Of a DNA stretch of 64,000 nucleotides, positions 1 through 11,369 are shown piece by piece (the stretch's first letter is position 1; each line of letters begins with the position of its first letter). This DNA is from Torymus aiolomorphi (taxonomy: Eukaryota > Arthropoda > Insecta > Hymenoptera > Torymidae), in contig CM070873.1 in assembly GCA_036365515.1 (NCBI GenBank), positions 190,952,604 to 191,016,603 on the forward strand. The letters are read 5' to 3'. The notes beneath the pieces were generated by a model. It made no database searches. It saw nothing but the letters and a program-made list of their open reading frames with translations, and had not been told where the DNA came from. The translations under genes were made by a program, and so were the position numbers.

Positions 1-1280
1 ATAAATAAGTTCGTGGTAACGAACGTTAGATGGCGCCTAGATGCAGTATTGGAGCTGTATTGAGAGCATGACGAAGGTGCCGGCGGAGACGTGACCAGCA
101 TTAATGTGGTTTGTTATCGTTCGGACAGAAACGCGCGCGGAAGTGAATTCGCGGAGAGATCGCGTTTCCCGCGATAAGTAGTGAAGTGTTTCACTGTTTC
201 AACCTCAGGAATGCAGGCGTGATGCATCCTGAGGCTAATATCATTGTTCGAGAGATGTATTATTCTGTACTTTCGATGGAAACACGAGAAGAACTCAGAT
301 AGTGCTACAGGCTAGGATCACCTGTCGCACTATCAAACCAGCAACATCCTCTTGCAGTAAGCCTGTTCGCCTGGCATGAGAGCAGCAGAGAGTATCACGA
401 GAGTTGATAGTACGAAGCCGGATGAGCAGCAAGGATGTCCGCGAGGAACCTTGGCCACACCGTATCAATGTAACCTAAAATAACGGTAAGCGTGCACGTA
501 TCATCCGCGCCACGAGTAATTACGTGTAACCGCTCATCCAGGTTCGTCGCACCTGGACAGCGGCTTCGATTAGGCGTTATTGTGCGGAGAGAGCAAGCGC
601 AGAGAGCACAGGTCCGCGACTTATTTTGTAGAAGGTTACCGGCAAGGTTTGGCTTGCCGGCAGTTCGTAACTGGCAAATGCGCGTAAGAAGTGCTCAGAC
701 GACACAGCGTAGTAGCCTGATCTCTCTCGCGCTAGGTTAAGTGTGTGTGTGTCGCGCAGTGAGTGCGACCGCTCTCATCACTCACGTATTCGACAATGAC
801 TGCGTGACGTAGAATACTGTGTACGCGCGGCGTATGACACCGCGCATGCGCGGCGTATATTACCGCGAGCGTGACGTCAGCCTCCGAGACAGCTGACGTC
901 TGATTATATGTGCTGGCGCACCGTCAGGCAGAATCTAACCATGTTTTAACGTAGTCATTTTATTATACAGACTTTTAATCATCATTTAACTTTATCATCT
1001 TTTATTTAATAAACAATAGTCTTTTATTATTAACTTTAACTGCTCGAGTTATTATTTCGCGATCTTTGTCATTCCCCGCTCCCCGCCGCCTCCGCGGTCA
1101 TTACGTAAGAGAAAACGTATCGTTTCATCTGAGCAGCCGGCACACGAACCAGTGAACGAGAGGAGAGTTCGAGTCACTGGTGAAAAACAAAGCGTAAGTC
1201 TTCGACTTGCGTGTTGCACGGTAAGTCACCAGGTTAGGTTAACATTGCACGACGTTGAAGCGTCTGTTACCTAATCTGGC
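1..1280. other. GC-richer LTR-like block, no clear gene
   Basis: This segment is clearly richer in CpG than the AT-rich sequence after it. It contains a long T-rich stretch with AATAAA near 1006-1011, as in the R/U5 part of an LTR, and TG-rich sequence near 740-750 that could be an LTR start. I could not find a second copy in the window or a coding region that resembles a known protein. The 82-codon open frame at 492-740 has no recognisable domain. An LTR plus leader of a retroelement truncated by the window edge is the best guess, at low confidence. Confidence 0.25.
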
Positions 1281-1372
1281 TACTCAATCTCCGGGAGTTG
1301 AACCGAGAGATACGGAATTGAACCGCTAAGGTACGCAGGTGAAACGTGCCTTAGCCCGAAAATCCACCCCGT

Positions 1373-1655
<283 letters not shown>

Positions 1656-2303
1656 GCAAAACGATAAGTTTGGTGATAAAAAACAAAAAACGGAGAAAGC
1701 TAAAAATTAAATATTGCACGCAAATGGTCAAAAGAATTAACTATAAATTACCTACAAAATTAAATATTGTCTTATAATTGAATGTAAGTAAATGAAATAA
1801 TGAGCGTAAAACTTTCAAAAGAAAAAAGATTATGGTTTTATAGTAGAAAATTATTAAATAATGAAAGATTTAAAATATAGCAAACGGAAATTTAGGAGAT
1901 GACAATTCAACGGGAAATAATATTCCGAAATAAGTAAATTCCTTTATTGTTGCACGTGTTGACCGGATTACCTAGCTTAGGTCAGGGAACACAACAAGTG
2001 CATGTTATTTCTTTCAAGTCTATAGGTATTTTTGTGAGCGTAAAGCAGTATTCAAACTTATTAGACGTGTTATGCTTATTTCACATTGGATTTTGTATTT
2101 ACGTATTCAAATTTATTTTTCTAATTAGAATTTTCTTAATAAATTAAAATAATTAATGAAATGTATGGAAATTACAATCATTCCACTTTTACAAAATTAT
2201 AGTAATAAAATAATGTTATCAGAGAATTAAATATTCAATCTAGCAATTTTTTTTGATTGATTAAAAAATTTATAAAGTAAAAATTTTTTTTTGTTGTTTT
2301 GAA
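1656..2303. other. AT-rich spacer, nothing recognised
   Basis: Low-complexity AT-rich sequence. No open frame with a recognisable protein and no clear repeat structure seen here. Confidence 0.5.
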
Positions 2304-3343
2304 TTGAAGAAAATAACGGAACTATATAGGGATCAGGAAATCATGGAAACGAAGTTAAATAGGATTTTAGCGATAGTAATCAATGATCCCGAAAAGGTAG
2401 AAGAAATTAATACGCATTTACAGGCATGCCCAAGAAAAGATGAATTGGAGGCTTTGTGGGAGAGTGTAAAATCGTGGACCACAAAAGTGGAAAATATGAA
2501 CCACGAATTGAAAGAATTGAAAGAATTTGTAGAAAATGACAACTTAATTATTGAAGTTAAAAATAATTTATTAGAAAAACTTAAAGAAAGTTGTGATGAT
2601 TTACAATTACAAATTGAACAATTAAGAAAGACTAAAATTAATAATGATAATAGCAGTAATGTAAATACTCCTATAACTTCAGAAAATCAAAGATAAAGAT
2701 ACCGATTCCATCTTTCAAGGGTACGCACCAAGAAAAGGCCAGTTCAATTCCTAAACGATCTAGATAAATATATTGCGTTCATGAAAATTAATTTTACAGA
2801 AAGTATTCAAATTGTTTCTCAAGCATTAGATGGAATAGCCAAATATTGGTGGTATATCTACGAAAGTGGCGTACGGAAATACGAGCAATTTAAAAATTTA
2901 TTCAAAGATATATTTTGGAATTCAACAATACAACGACAGACGCGTCGAAAAGTTGAATTTGGAACGTTTTACGTGCAATGCGGGCGCAAATTAGATAGAG
3001 TTACCTACACGACAACGCTATTTGGTTACGCTAAAGAATTAGAGTTAGCATATTCCGAGGAAGAATTAACCAAAAGGTTAGCAGATCACTTCGAGAAAGG
3101 GATCCGACACGCTTTCACGGGTCAATAAGTAAATCAAAGAATACTCTTTTTCAAATTCCAATGGATTCTGATAATGATGATAAAAGGGCTCTAGGAAGAA
3201 AAATTAATCGCGACCAAAATAAAAGTGAAATAAAAATGGATGAGAAAATCGAAAAATACTCTCAAAATCCAAATCAAAATCAAAACGAAAATAAAAATCA
3301 ACTAAGAAAATCGTGGCAAACGAGAAATATAAACGCTGTATAA
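2304..3343 (+). pseudogene. Decayed gypsy-type retrotransposon gag
   Basis: Three consecutive open frames (2304-2696, 2781-3128, 3161-3343) read as one broken gag. The first is a Lys/Glu/Asn-rich helical segment (likely coiled coil). Between the first two, the reading in other frames shows a proline/phenylalanine-led capsid start of the kind I.P.F.G...P..FL.DL..YI. The second has the capsid landmark A-x-x-W-W followed by an F-x-x-x-F-W segment, as in Retrotrans_gag. The third is very polar and Asn/Gln-rich, like a nucleocapsid linker. No CCHC knuckle survives. No protease or pol follows, so this is a fragment. Structural protein of a retroelement particle; not functional. Confidence 0.6.
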
Positions 3344-3859
3344 ATTCAAAATAAAAATAAAAGTTCACATCACCTACTATCTAAGTGATAGGTCACAAGC
3401 TACTATTCAAATTTCTCTTCAAACATTTTTGTAGCGAGGTACACAATAACAGAGATGTATTCCAAAGATCCTGTAAAAAAAGAGGTCAGAACAAATTATC
3501 AAATTTCTACAAACAATAATATACATGAGTATTTATTTAAAAAAGAAAGCTACTTATCTGAAACTGCCAAATGATGTTAGAATTCCAGATATTAATATTG
3601 TTACATCTTTAGTTGCCAAATGCAATTTACGTTTTTACAAACTTATAACTTTGATAGAAAGAGAACATTGAAAGAACAGTGTCCTACATGAATGTCTCAT
3701 ATAAACAACTACTCTTAAGGCGAGTCTACATTACATTTATCTAACTTGCCAAAAAAACTTGTCCGAAATTTTATTTACCCACAGCCTACGGTCTATAGCA
3801 TTAGAAAATTAGACAAGCAAGTTTTTCATAACTGTGATAATTGGTTAAAATTTTGAGTG
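3344..3859. other. AT-rich spacer, nothing recognised
   Basis: AT-rich sequence after the gag fragment with frequent stops in all frames. It may be further decayed retroelement, but nothing can be identified. Confidence 0.45.
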
Positions 3860-4500
3860 GATTGGTCAAATATTCTCTGAGTAACAGATATTCGAAAATA
3901 TTTTAAAAAAACTTTTAACCTCCAATATCTTTTTTTGGGCAATTTGAAGATAAAAAAAAAGCTATATCTCTGACAAATTTATGGATGATTGAAAGATTTT
4001 TACTCGTGTTATCGTGCGACAACAAAAACGCAAATTCCTTCTAAAATAATTTTTTTTCTAAGCAATAAATGAAGATAATCTCTTGAAACTTTAACCAAAT
4101 ATAGTCTTCAGTGAGTTGAATAAGTTCTTACAATTTCAAGACGATAAATCAAGTATTCTCTGGGAAAACGTGATTCAAATATTTAAAAAAAAAAATGTTT
4201 AACATGACATATCTTTGGTCGTAATGGTCCAATTTTTGGGGCAACGAACTCGATTTGACAATATATAAAAGCTACATCTATCTCAAATTTCAGGATGATT
4301 AAATGATTTTTACTCTTGTTATCGTGCGACAACGAAAACGCAAATTTTTTCTAAAATAATTTTTTTTGGAAAACAAATGAAGATAATGTCTTGAAATTTT
4401 AACCAAATATAGTCTTTAATGAGTGTAAGAGGTGGTTAAAATTTTAAGTTGATAAATAAAAAATTTTTTGAGAAATTAATTTATGAAATATAAAAACAAT
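3860..4500. repeat. Two-copy tandem repeat, period about 310 bp
   Basis: The segment ATCGTGCGACAAC at 4011 recurs at 4321 with the flanking 150 bases on each side also matching, giving a period of 310 bp. Phrases such as the AACTCGA-led block and the GATTTTTACTCTTGTTATCG block also occur, diverged, in the (CA)n-cored repeats at 9.2 kb and 60.4 kb, so this is probably an internal module of that family. Confidence 0.55.
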
Positions 4501-4544
4501 TTCCTTAATAACAAATGATAGAGTGAAGATAATTTAAATATTAA

Positions 4545-4735
4545 CTAGGGGGGCTACGTCCCCCAGCATGCCTTCGGCAAGCCATCCCCCCCGCCCCCAC
4601 ACACATCTGCTCCTCGCTTCGCTCGTCGCCCGCCCCCTCCCTATGTAAAAACGAAGTTTTTACATAATAGGCACGACCGCAATACTCAGGAGAACCTTGT
4701 ATTTTTATAAAAGCGAAAATTGATTAATAATGTCA
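4545..4735 (-). repeat. GC-rich palindromic block plus fragment of the 952-bp repeat family
   Basis: 4550-4640 is a string of short GC-rich palindromes (for example GGGGGGCTACGTCCCCC). After a small palindrome around GTAAAAACGAAGTTTTTAC, the segment 4669-4725 reads on the minus strand CAATTTTCGC...AAGG.TCTC...GCGGTCGTGCCTA. This matches the ends of the tandem units at 12,295-12,350 and 13,250-13,303. It is therefore a dispersed end fragment of that family in opposite orientation. Confidence 0.5.
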
Positions 4736-5089
4736 TTACGAAGGGCAATGCACTCATGACTTTGCATACTATTAAAAAAAAAACATAGTTTTTGTTACCA
4801 TATGGCAAACAGTAAAGCTAATAAGCGAAAAATTTACCGTCTAAAAACATTAGTGATCGTCTCTTACAGACATGTTACCGCGCAATGGTTATCAAGTCAT
4901 GTCATATTGTTCGTGAATAACGTATTACGTATAATGTATAGATGTTTATGCAATGTGATGACAATGCTAGCTTGATTTTACGCAATTCGCAATAATCGCA
5001 ATAAACGATATAAAAATTACAACATCATATATTCACATGGGTAACGTGTATATCATCGCCAATCACGTGATGGCGGTGACACTGCTGGC
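4736..5089. other. AT-rich spacer, nothing recognised
   Basis: No gene or repeat identified; GC content rises towards the end as the next block is approached. Confidence 0.4.
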
Positions 5090-5500
5090 TTGTTGGCTTT
5101 ACCCATGTGAGGGTGCGCGCATGCGCATGCGCTGCAGCTCACCTGCTCGTCTCGTCTGGCTCGTCAGCTGATAGTCGTAGCTTCTTTGCGTAAGCGACAC
5201 GGCGCCGCGGATGATGCGAGAAAAAAGCTGTGCCGAACTTCTAGTGAAAAAGTTTCAGTGCGGAGTGAACACAAGAAAGCTGCCTTATACTACGTAAGTA
5301 TTATCGCTACAGTGCTTCGCTTCCTATCTGGCTCTCACTCGCACCTTGTCAACCATGTGCGCACGGCAGTACGGCATACGGCAGTCGTCAATGTTTATAT
5401 CTGCAGTCACTGTGTTTCCTAAATTGCTGTATGGATCGATATTGATGTTGGTCGAGTTCTCTGCTAATTAAGTTGTGGTCTTATCCTTCAGTAAGTATTA
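5090..5500 (+). promoter_or_regulatory. GC-rich promoter/first-exon-like block
   Basis: A CpG-rich island in AT-rich surroundings, with the palindrome GCGCATGCGCATGCGC near 5116-5131. An open frame covers 5186-5422 but begins at TTG, not ATG, and includes TACGTAAGTATT at 5290, a very good 5' splice site. This looks like a promoter with a non-coding or partly coding first exon ending near 5294, either of a host gene or of a retroelement leader. No 3' exon could be matched. Alternative: part of a solo LTR. Confidence 0.25.
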
Positions 5501-5559
5501 TTTCAATAATACTAGCTCCTTTCTAATCTTGCAGGGTTTTCATCTTTTTTTCACAAGGA

Positions 5560-7260
5560 CATTTTGTTAAACTTTGAGCAAGGGTCAAGGAGGTCTTAGT
5601 TGGAAGTGCACATGAGCCTTTTCGACTTTCAAGTATACAAATACCTTTCCTTTCTCTAAAAATATCTTCAGCTTTACACACGTCACCATATCATGCATGC
5701 TGAGGGATTATATACCATGTTTCAGATCTAAATAATCAGCAAGTGTGGAGTTACAGCATTTTCTGTGTGCTTTTTGAGGAAATTATTAAGACAGAAAAGT
5801 AATTTCCTCCAATTTGGCTAATTGAGTATATCTGAAACTTAATGTACAATGCCTGAACATGCATTCCATTGTGTATGAACATTCTTGTAAACCTTGAGAA
5901 AGGGTGAGGAGGTTTTAGTTGAGAATACACATGCGCTTTCTCGACTTTTGAGTGCAAAGATCCCTTTCCATTCGCTACAAGTATCTTCTACTTTCTATAC
6001 ATGATGGAATACATGCTGAGGGACAGAATAACAAGATTTAGATATGCATAATCAGCAAGTCTGGAGATATTGCAATTTCTGTGTCTTTTTCAAGAAATTT
6101 TTGAGAAAAATGTCATTTTCTCCGTACTGGCTGATCGAGTCGACCTGAAATTTCATACACAATCCCTCTGTATGTATTGTATTGTTTGTGAACATTCTGG
6201 TAAACTTTAAGTGAGGGTGAGGAGGTCTTAGTTGAGAATACACATGCGCTTTCTCGACTTTTGAGTGGAAAGATCCCTTTCCATTCCCCACAAGTATCTT
6301 TAACTTTCTATACATGATGGAATACATGCTGAGGGACAGTATATCAAGATTTAGATATGCATAGTCAGCAAGTCTGGAGATATTGCAATTTCTGTGTATT
6401 TTTCAAGAAATTTTTGAGAAAAATGTCATTTTCTCCGTACCGGCTGATTGAGTCGATCTGAAATTGCATACACAATCCCTCTGTATGTATTGTATTGTGT
6501 GTGAAAATTCTGGTAAACTTTAAGTGAGGGTGAGGAGGTTTTAGTTGAGAATACACATGTGCTTTCTCGACTTTTGAGTGCAAAGATCCCTTTCCATTCC
6601 CTACAAGTATCTTAAACTTTCCATACATGATGGAATACATGCTGAGAGACAGTATATCAAGTTTCAGACCTACATAATCAGCAAGTCCGGAGATATTGTA
6701 ATTTCTGTGTCTTTTTCAAGAAATTTTTGAGAAAACTGTCATTTTCTCCGTACCGGCTGATTGAGTCGATCTGATATTGCATACACAATCCCTCTGTATG
6801 TATTGTATTGTGTGTGAACATTCTGGTAAACTTTAAGTGAGGGTGAGGAGGTCTTAGTTGAGAATACACATGCGCTTTCTCGACTTTTGAGTGCAAAGAT
6901 CCCTTTCCATTCCCTACAAGTATCTTCAACTTTCTATACATGATGAAATACATGCTGAGGGACAGTATATCAAGATTTAGATATGCATAATCAGCAAGTC
7001 TGGAGATATTGCAATTTCTGTGTCTTTTTCAAGAAATTTTTGAGAAAAATGTCATTTTCTCCGTACCGGCTGATTAAGTCGATCTAAAATTGCATACACA
7101 ATCCCTCTGTATATATTGTATTGTGTGTGAACATTATGGTAAACTTTAAGTGAGGGTGAGAAGGTCTTAGTTGAGAATACACATGCGCTTTCTCGACTTT
7201 TGAGTGCAAAGATCCCCTTCAATTCTCTCAACATGTCTTGGTAAATATATAGTGCCATGA
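5560..7260. repeat. 313-bp tandem satellite, about 5.5 units
   Basis: The phrase AGGT(C/T)TTAGTTG recurs at about 5590, 5910, 6223, 6536, 6849 and 7162, that is a period of 313 bp (320 for the most diverged first step). The central units are very similar; both edges are diverged, as in arrays kept uniform by unequal exchange. Each central unit carries an open minus-strand frame of 91 codons (6052-6327, 6365-6640, 6678-6953). Because 313 is not a multiple of three, these cannot form one long frame. I do not call them genes. Confidence 0.85.
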
Positions 7261-7289
7261 ATGATCTTATCGACACGCTAACACTATAT

Positions 7290-7770
7290 TGTGAGTAGTT
7301 TGCTGTGAGAATGTTTTCTCGTTTACTTTACAGCTAGCATCTATCCTGCAATAATTTTCTACCCGTTTGACAGGAGTGTGGCTTCTCTGTACTCCTTCCG
7401 TTGCCAAGTTATTCTTGTTGTAACTATGTTTTGGGCCTAGGACGAAGAGCTCCTGCAGGCAACATCACGGCGTCCTAAACACCTGCAGCTAGCGTTTTTT
7501 ATTGGGACTATATGTTGGATTGATTGACATATTTTATGTGGACATTGACAACCTCTGAAATCGTTGAAAAAATTATCTGGTGAGTAGCTTACTGTAAGAA
7601 AGTACATTGGCTTATACTTTTCAGCTAGTATCTATCCTGCAATAGTTTCCTACTCCTTTGACAGGAGTGTGGCTTTACTGTACTCCCACCGTTGCTAAGT
7701 TATTCTTGTTGTAATTATGTTTTTGGTCTAGGGCGAAGAGCTCCTGCAGAAGACAACACGTCTTCATATA
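7290..7770. repeat. Two-copy tandem repeat, period about 291 bp
   Basis: CAGGAGTGTGGCTT at 7371 recurs at 7662, with about 150 bases matching in each copy. Each copy contains GTGAGTAG, then about 45 bases later a pyrimidine-rich TTACTTTACAG or ATACTTTTCAG followed by CTAG, so each looks like a very small intron with donor and acceptor, and ends with GAAGAGCTCCTGCAG. No protein is recognised in the flanks. Confidence 0.55.
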
Positions 7771-7789
7771 ATTGTTCTTTCCTCGAGAG

Positions 7790-8820
7790 CGTCATTATGT
7801 GTTGATATTTACTTTGAGGATGTCTTTTCAAACTTCATTTAGAAGAATATAGGAATGATAGAAATCTGCTTTTATAATGCATTTCAGGCATCTTATGTAT
7901 ATTTAAGCTGATTTTATCTTTTTTTTTGTAGGTATAATTTAATAAAATGAAAAAATAAGTCATGCAATTTCTCAGATTTAATTCAGGCACTGCTTGTGTA
8001 TTTTTTATAGAACTGTATTTTTATTTTTTTTATTAAATTACATGTACTTTCAAAAAGGTAGAGTCAACTCAAAAATACATGGAATGTCTGAGATGCATTA
8101 CTGAAGCCGGTTTCTATCATTCTTAGTCTTTTGGATTAAGTCCGGACAAATCACCTCAAAGTAAATATCGATAATATTGAATGCTCAATACACCTACTAA
8201 ATCTGACAAGTGGCTTTTATATTGTAGGAGCCGGATGAATTTTCTTATTAAGATTTTCATTTTAGTCCGTATACTGTAGTGTAGTGTAGTGTGAGTGTGT
8301 CTGAAACTTCTATACATCTATAGCTTGTCCAGCCATAACAATAAATTTGAATACGTGTAAAAATTGTGAAAAAAGTTATTTTAATCTGTAAAATTCAGTC
8401 GAATTGTAGTAGTTAATGAACAATGAGCTTATCCATTAACTACCAGTATTAATTGACTTTTAGAGGTTATAGAGAACTTTTCATAATTCTGACAGGTTTC
8501 CAGAATATTTATTTAAGCATACTCTATAAATCTTTCGGACAGGCTCACACTACATGGCCCTTCAGATTTCATAAGAGAAAAACTATTTAATTAATTAGGC
8601 TGAAATTTACAACATGAAAAGATAAATTAATCCTGCTCCTGTAATATTATAAAAGCCACCAGTCATATTTAGCAGGTGTACTCATCATTCAGTGTTGGCG
8701 TAAATGTGATTAAGTATAAAAATAATAGAACTCTGCTTCTATAATGTATTTCAGGCATCGTATGTTTTTTTAAGCAAATTTCGTCTTTCTAGAAGTAGGT
8801 ATAATTTAATTTAAAAAAAT
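7790..8820. repeat. Imperfect inverted/direct repeat (foldback-like) element
   Basis: 7800-7895 (…TTACTTTGAGG… to …CATTTCAGGC) is repeated inverted at 8085-8175. 8195-8240 (CACCTACTAAAT…GGCTTTTATATTGTAGGAGC) is repeated inverted at 8625-8690. 7855-7950 recurs directly at 8722-8815. The pattern is two diverged foldback arms, consistent with a non-autonomous DNA element or a nested pair. Exact ends and target duplication were not resolved. Confidence 0.5.
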
Positions 8821-8824
8821 ATCC

Positions 8825-9110
8825 GTGCGATATGTAGTCCATTATTTCACCCTGTTTATCGCACTTGCTACGCTCGTGCGCTAATCTCACGGTGCGATAA
8901 TGAACTGCTTAGCGCACAGATAGACGTGACAGCGGACTTAAGGCAGACAGTGTTATAAAAAATTGTACGATACTAATGCGTTAAGTAACACATTACACGC
9001 CGTGAAAGGATCCTCACTACGCTCGGGCCTTAACTTTACGCCATGAAATAATGGGCCACTTATCGCTCTTGTATCGTAATGTATTAGTACGATAAATTTT
9101 TTATCGATAT
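8825..9110. repeat. Hairpin-rich dispersed repeat, copy 1
   Basis: Contains CGTGACAGCGGACTTA near 8930 followed by a TTATAAAA(A/T)ATTGTACGA-like stretch. The same series is found at 11,125-11,175 in the same orientation. Short inverted blocks around the TGCGATAATGAACTG and TTATTTCACC segments suggest a palindromic MITE. Confidence 0.4.
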
Positions 9111-9129
9111 TTATTCATTAATTAAAAAA

Positions 9130-9684
9130 ACCTCTTTCAATTCATTGTCCCATAGTTTCCTCAACCTTCATATGTTGATTCTTGTAATTAATATTTAATA
9201 ACGAAATTTATAAATCTACGACAACAAAGAATTTTGAAGCGATTAAGTCATTGTTACTCCTGTAGTCGTTGGATATACAAAAATCAATTTTCATTTTTCA
9301 ATTTTTTTCTAAAAAACTAACCAACAAAATGAATTAAAACATTACAGATTATATTTATTTATGTTATCCATTATCATGATTTTTCTCAAAAAAAATTGAC
9401 CGTTTAGTTTGGGAGTTATAAGTATCTAAAAAAAAAAACACGTTATTGTTAATAATTTTTTTAGAAAATATAGGTATTTTAATTCTCTTTCGAACGCTAC
9501 CCATTCGATTCGAATAACTCGATCCTATCATTAAAAAAAAAATCAAAAGCAGTTTTGAGAAAAATCGAAAATTTGAAAAAAAACAAAAACACATCGCTCC
9601 AATAAAAAAAATGGATTTTGACCGGAAAATGAGACCTGCCCGGTTAAAATTGACCGAGTAAAAATTGAGATCTAGGCGTACACA

Positions 9685-9722
<38 letters not shown>

Positions 9723-9912
9723 CACACACACACAGACACACTACACACACACACCACACACACACCCACACACACACACACACATACACACACACGCACA
9801 CACACACATTTTTCAAAAACCATGTATTTTGTTTCCTAACATCTCGGAACACAATTATAACATGTTTTTACAACTCAAAAATTTAATGTTACAAAGCTTC
9901 CTCTAGGAGGAA
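9130..9912 (+). mobile_element. (CA)n-cored repeat ending in a stem-loop, copy 2
   Basis: From about 9235 the sequence matches 60,450-61,150 closely: the GATTAAGTCA…TACTC block, TTATCATGATTTTTCTCAAA, GAAAATATAGGTATTTTAATTC, CGAATAACTCGATCCTATCA, then GAGATC.AGGCGTACACAC. A (CA)n/(CG)n tract follows (9680-9809), then CATGTATTTTG and AAAGCTTCCTCTAGGAGGAAG at about 9893-9913, a short stem-loop. No coding capacity; the CA-tract open frames are spurious. Confidence 0.65.
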
Positions 9913-11004
9913 GGAAGATGTTTAATTGAGAAATAAATGAAATCTATGAAGTCGTTTTTGAATTCGAATTGTCTACTCTAGTAGCAAGCAGGGTCAAACC
10001 TTTCTTATTATAATAATTGTTGTAAAATTATATATATTAAGGAAGTCCATACTAACAAATTGTCAATTTCTGTACCAAGATTGATACCTCATTTTTTTTC
10101 TATCTATTTTATAGCTACAATTTTATTTAAGTAAAATTTCTTCTTTCTTAGTTGGATTAAATAAACTGTAAATAAATTAAAATAAAATAATTAATTTCTT
10201 TAGTAAGGTCGTATTTCAGAAAGAAGTTTATATATATCGCTGTTGGTATATACTTTTTTTTTTAATATGTCAGTAATTTTATTTCAGGAGGATTAATTTC
10301 AGGGGGGTGTGGATTTCCCTCCACACCCCCCTGGGTGGGGGCTTTGTCCCCTACGCCCCCACATCAAACCCAGTCCAGGGCTCTGCCCCTGGACCCCGCC
10401 CTGCGCCCCACATCAAACCCGCCATACCTCAGTACCTACCAACAACAAACTTTATTGTTTCTTTTATTTTGTTTTATTTAGATGGGACATTTCAACATAA
10501 TAACTATATCCTCAAGGCTTTTCATTCATGGTCACAAAATGATTTCGTAGATTAATTCGTCATCGAATATCATTTAATGTGTGATATCAGGAATATGGTT
10601 ACGAGTCGTGAGGATGGAATATTATATTTGCTTATTCTTTGGCTCAATTTTATATTTAATCAAAAATTTAATCTTTGTTTTTTAATTTTATTTTTAAGGT
10701 TTAAACTTGAAGGACTTCTATTAATCACATTGTTAATAGAAGATTGGATTATATACAACATTAGCTGCCTGTCTACGGCCAAGTTTTAGAAAAAAATAAT
10801 TTGTTTCTTGGGCCAACTTAGAATAATTTTAAGTGAAAAAACATTTACGGATTTAATCTTTTAATTTTTGTTACTTCAACATCAATTTATATTTCTTATT
10901 ATATATTTATTAGTGTTTTAGTTTATATAATATTTGGCAGTTTGTAAACAATAGATATTTCTTTTTTTTAAATTATGTTTTCAATGTGTTTATCTCATTT
11001 TATA
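9913..11004. other. AT-rich spacer with a GC-rich palindromic patch at 10,295-10,440
   Basis: Mostly AT-rich with no recognised protein. At 10,300-10,430 lies a GC-rich patch of nested short palindromes (GGGGGTGTGG/CCACACCCCC; GGGGGCTTTGTCCCC; CCAGGGCTCTGCCCCTGG), similar in style to the one at 4550. Such hairpin clusters look like the end of a small dispersed element rather than a coding sequence. Confidence 0.4.
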
Positions 11005-11175
11005 TCACAGTGTGACCTAAGTCCGCACTTAAGTCATGCCTACCCGTGACTTAAGTAGTCGATTATTGCACCGTGAGGTTAGCGCGCGAGCGTAGCGAGT
11101 GGACTGATTAAGGTACGGATAGGCGTGACAGCGGACTTAGGTAAACGTGCTATAAAATATCGTACGACACATATG
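11005..11175. repeat. Hairpin-rich dispersed repeat, copy 2 (MITE-like)
   Basis: GTGACCTAAGTCCGC…GCCTACCC at 11,011-11,046 is inverted at 11,118-11,145 (GGATAGGCGTGACAGCGGAC). The arms enclose about 75 bases. Related to 8,825-9,110. Confidence 0.5.
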
Positions 11176-11369
11176 ACTTCAGTTGCAGTATCGTAATGTA
11201 CTATTTTAACATTGTAATTAAATGTAATTTTATATCTTATGATTATATTTTTATAATTATATGATCTTTCGAATGTTATATTGATTTTTCCGATATTATT
11301 TAAAGCTATTGCATTGAATAATTCTTTTTCAAATCGAATCATGTTAAATAAGCGAAAATTGAATATATA
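11176..11369. other. AT-rich spacer
   Basis: No gene or repeat recognised. Confidence 0.4.

Noticed and set aside
4545..4650. Bacterial (Wolbachia/Rickettsia-like) palindromic insertion
   Set aside because: GC-rich hairpins look bacterial at first, but a similar patch occurs at 10.3 kb within insect repeats and there is no bacterial gene nearby.
5560..7260. CRISPR-like array
   Set aside because: Units are fully repeated without unique spacers and the window is eukaryotic; no cas genes.
6052..7276. Series of 74-91-codon minus ORFs as a tandem gene family
   Set aside because: They are units of a 313-bp satellite with no promoter or recognisable domain; kept only as a hypothesis in the findings.
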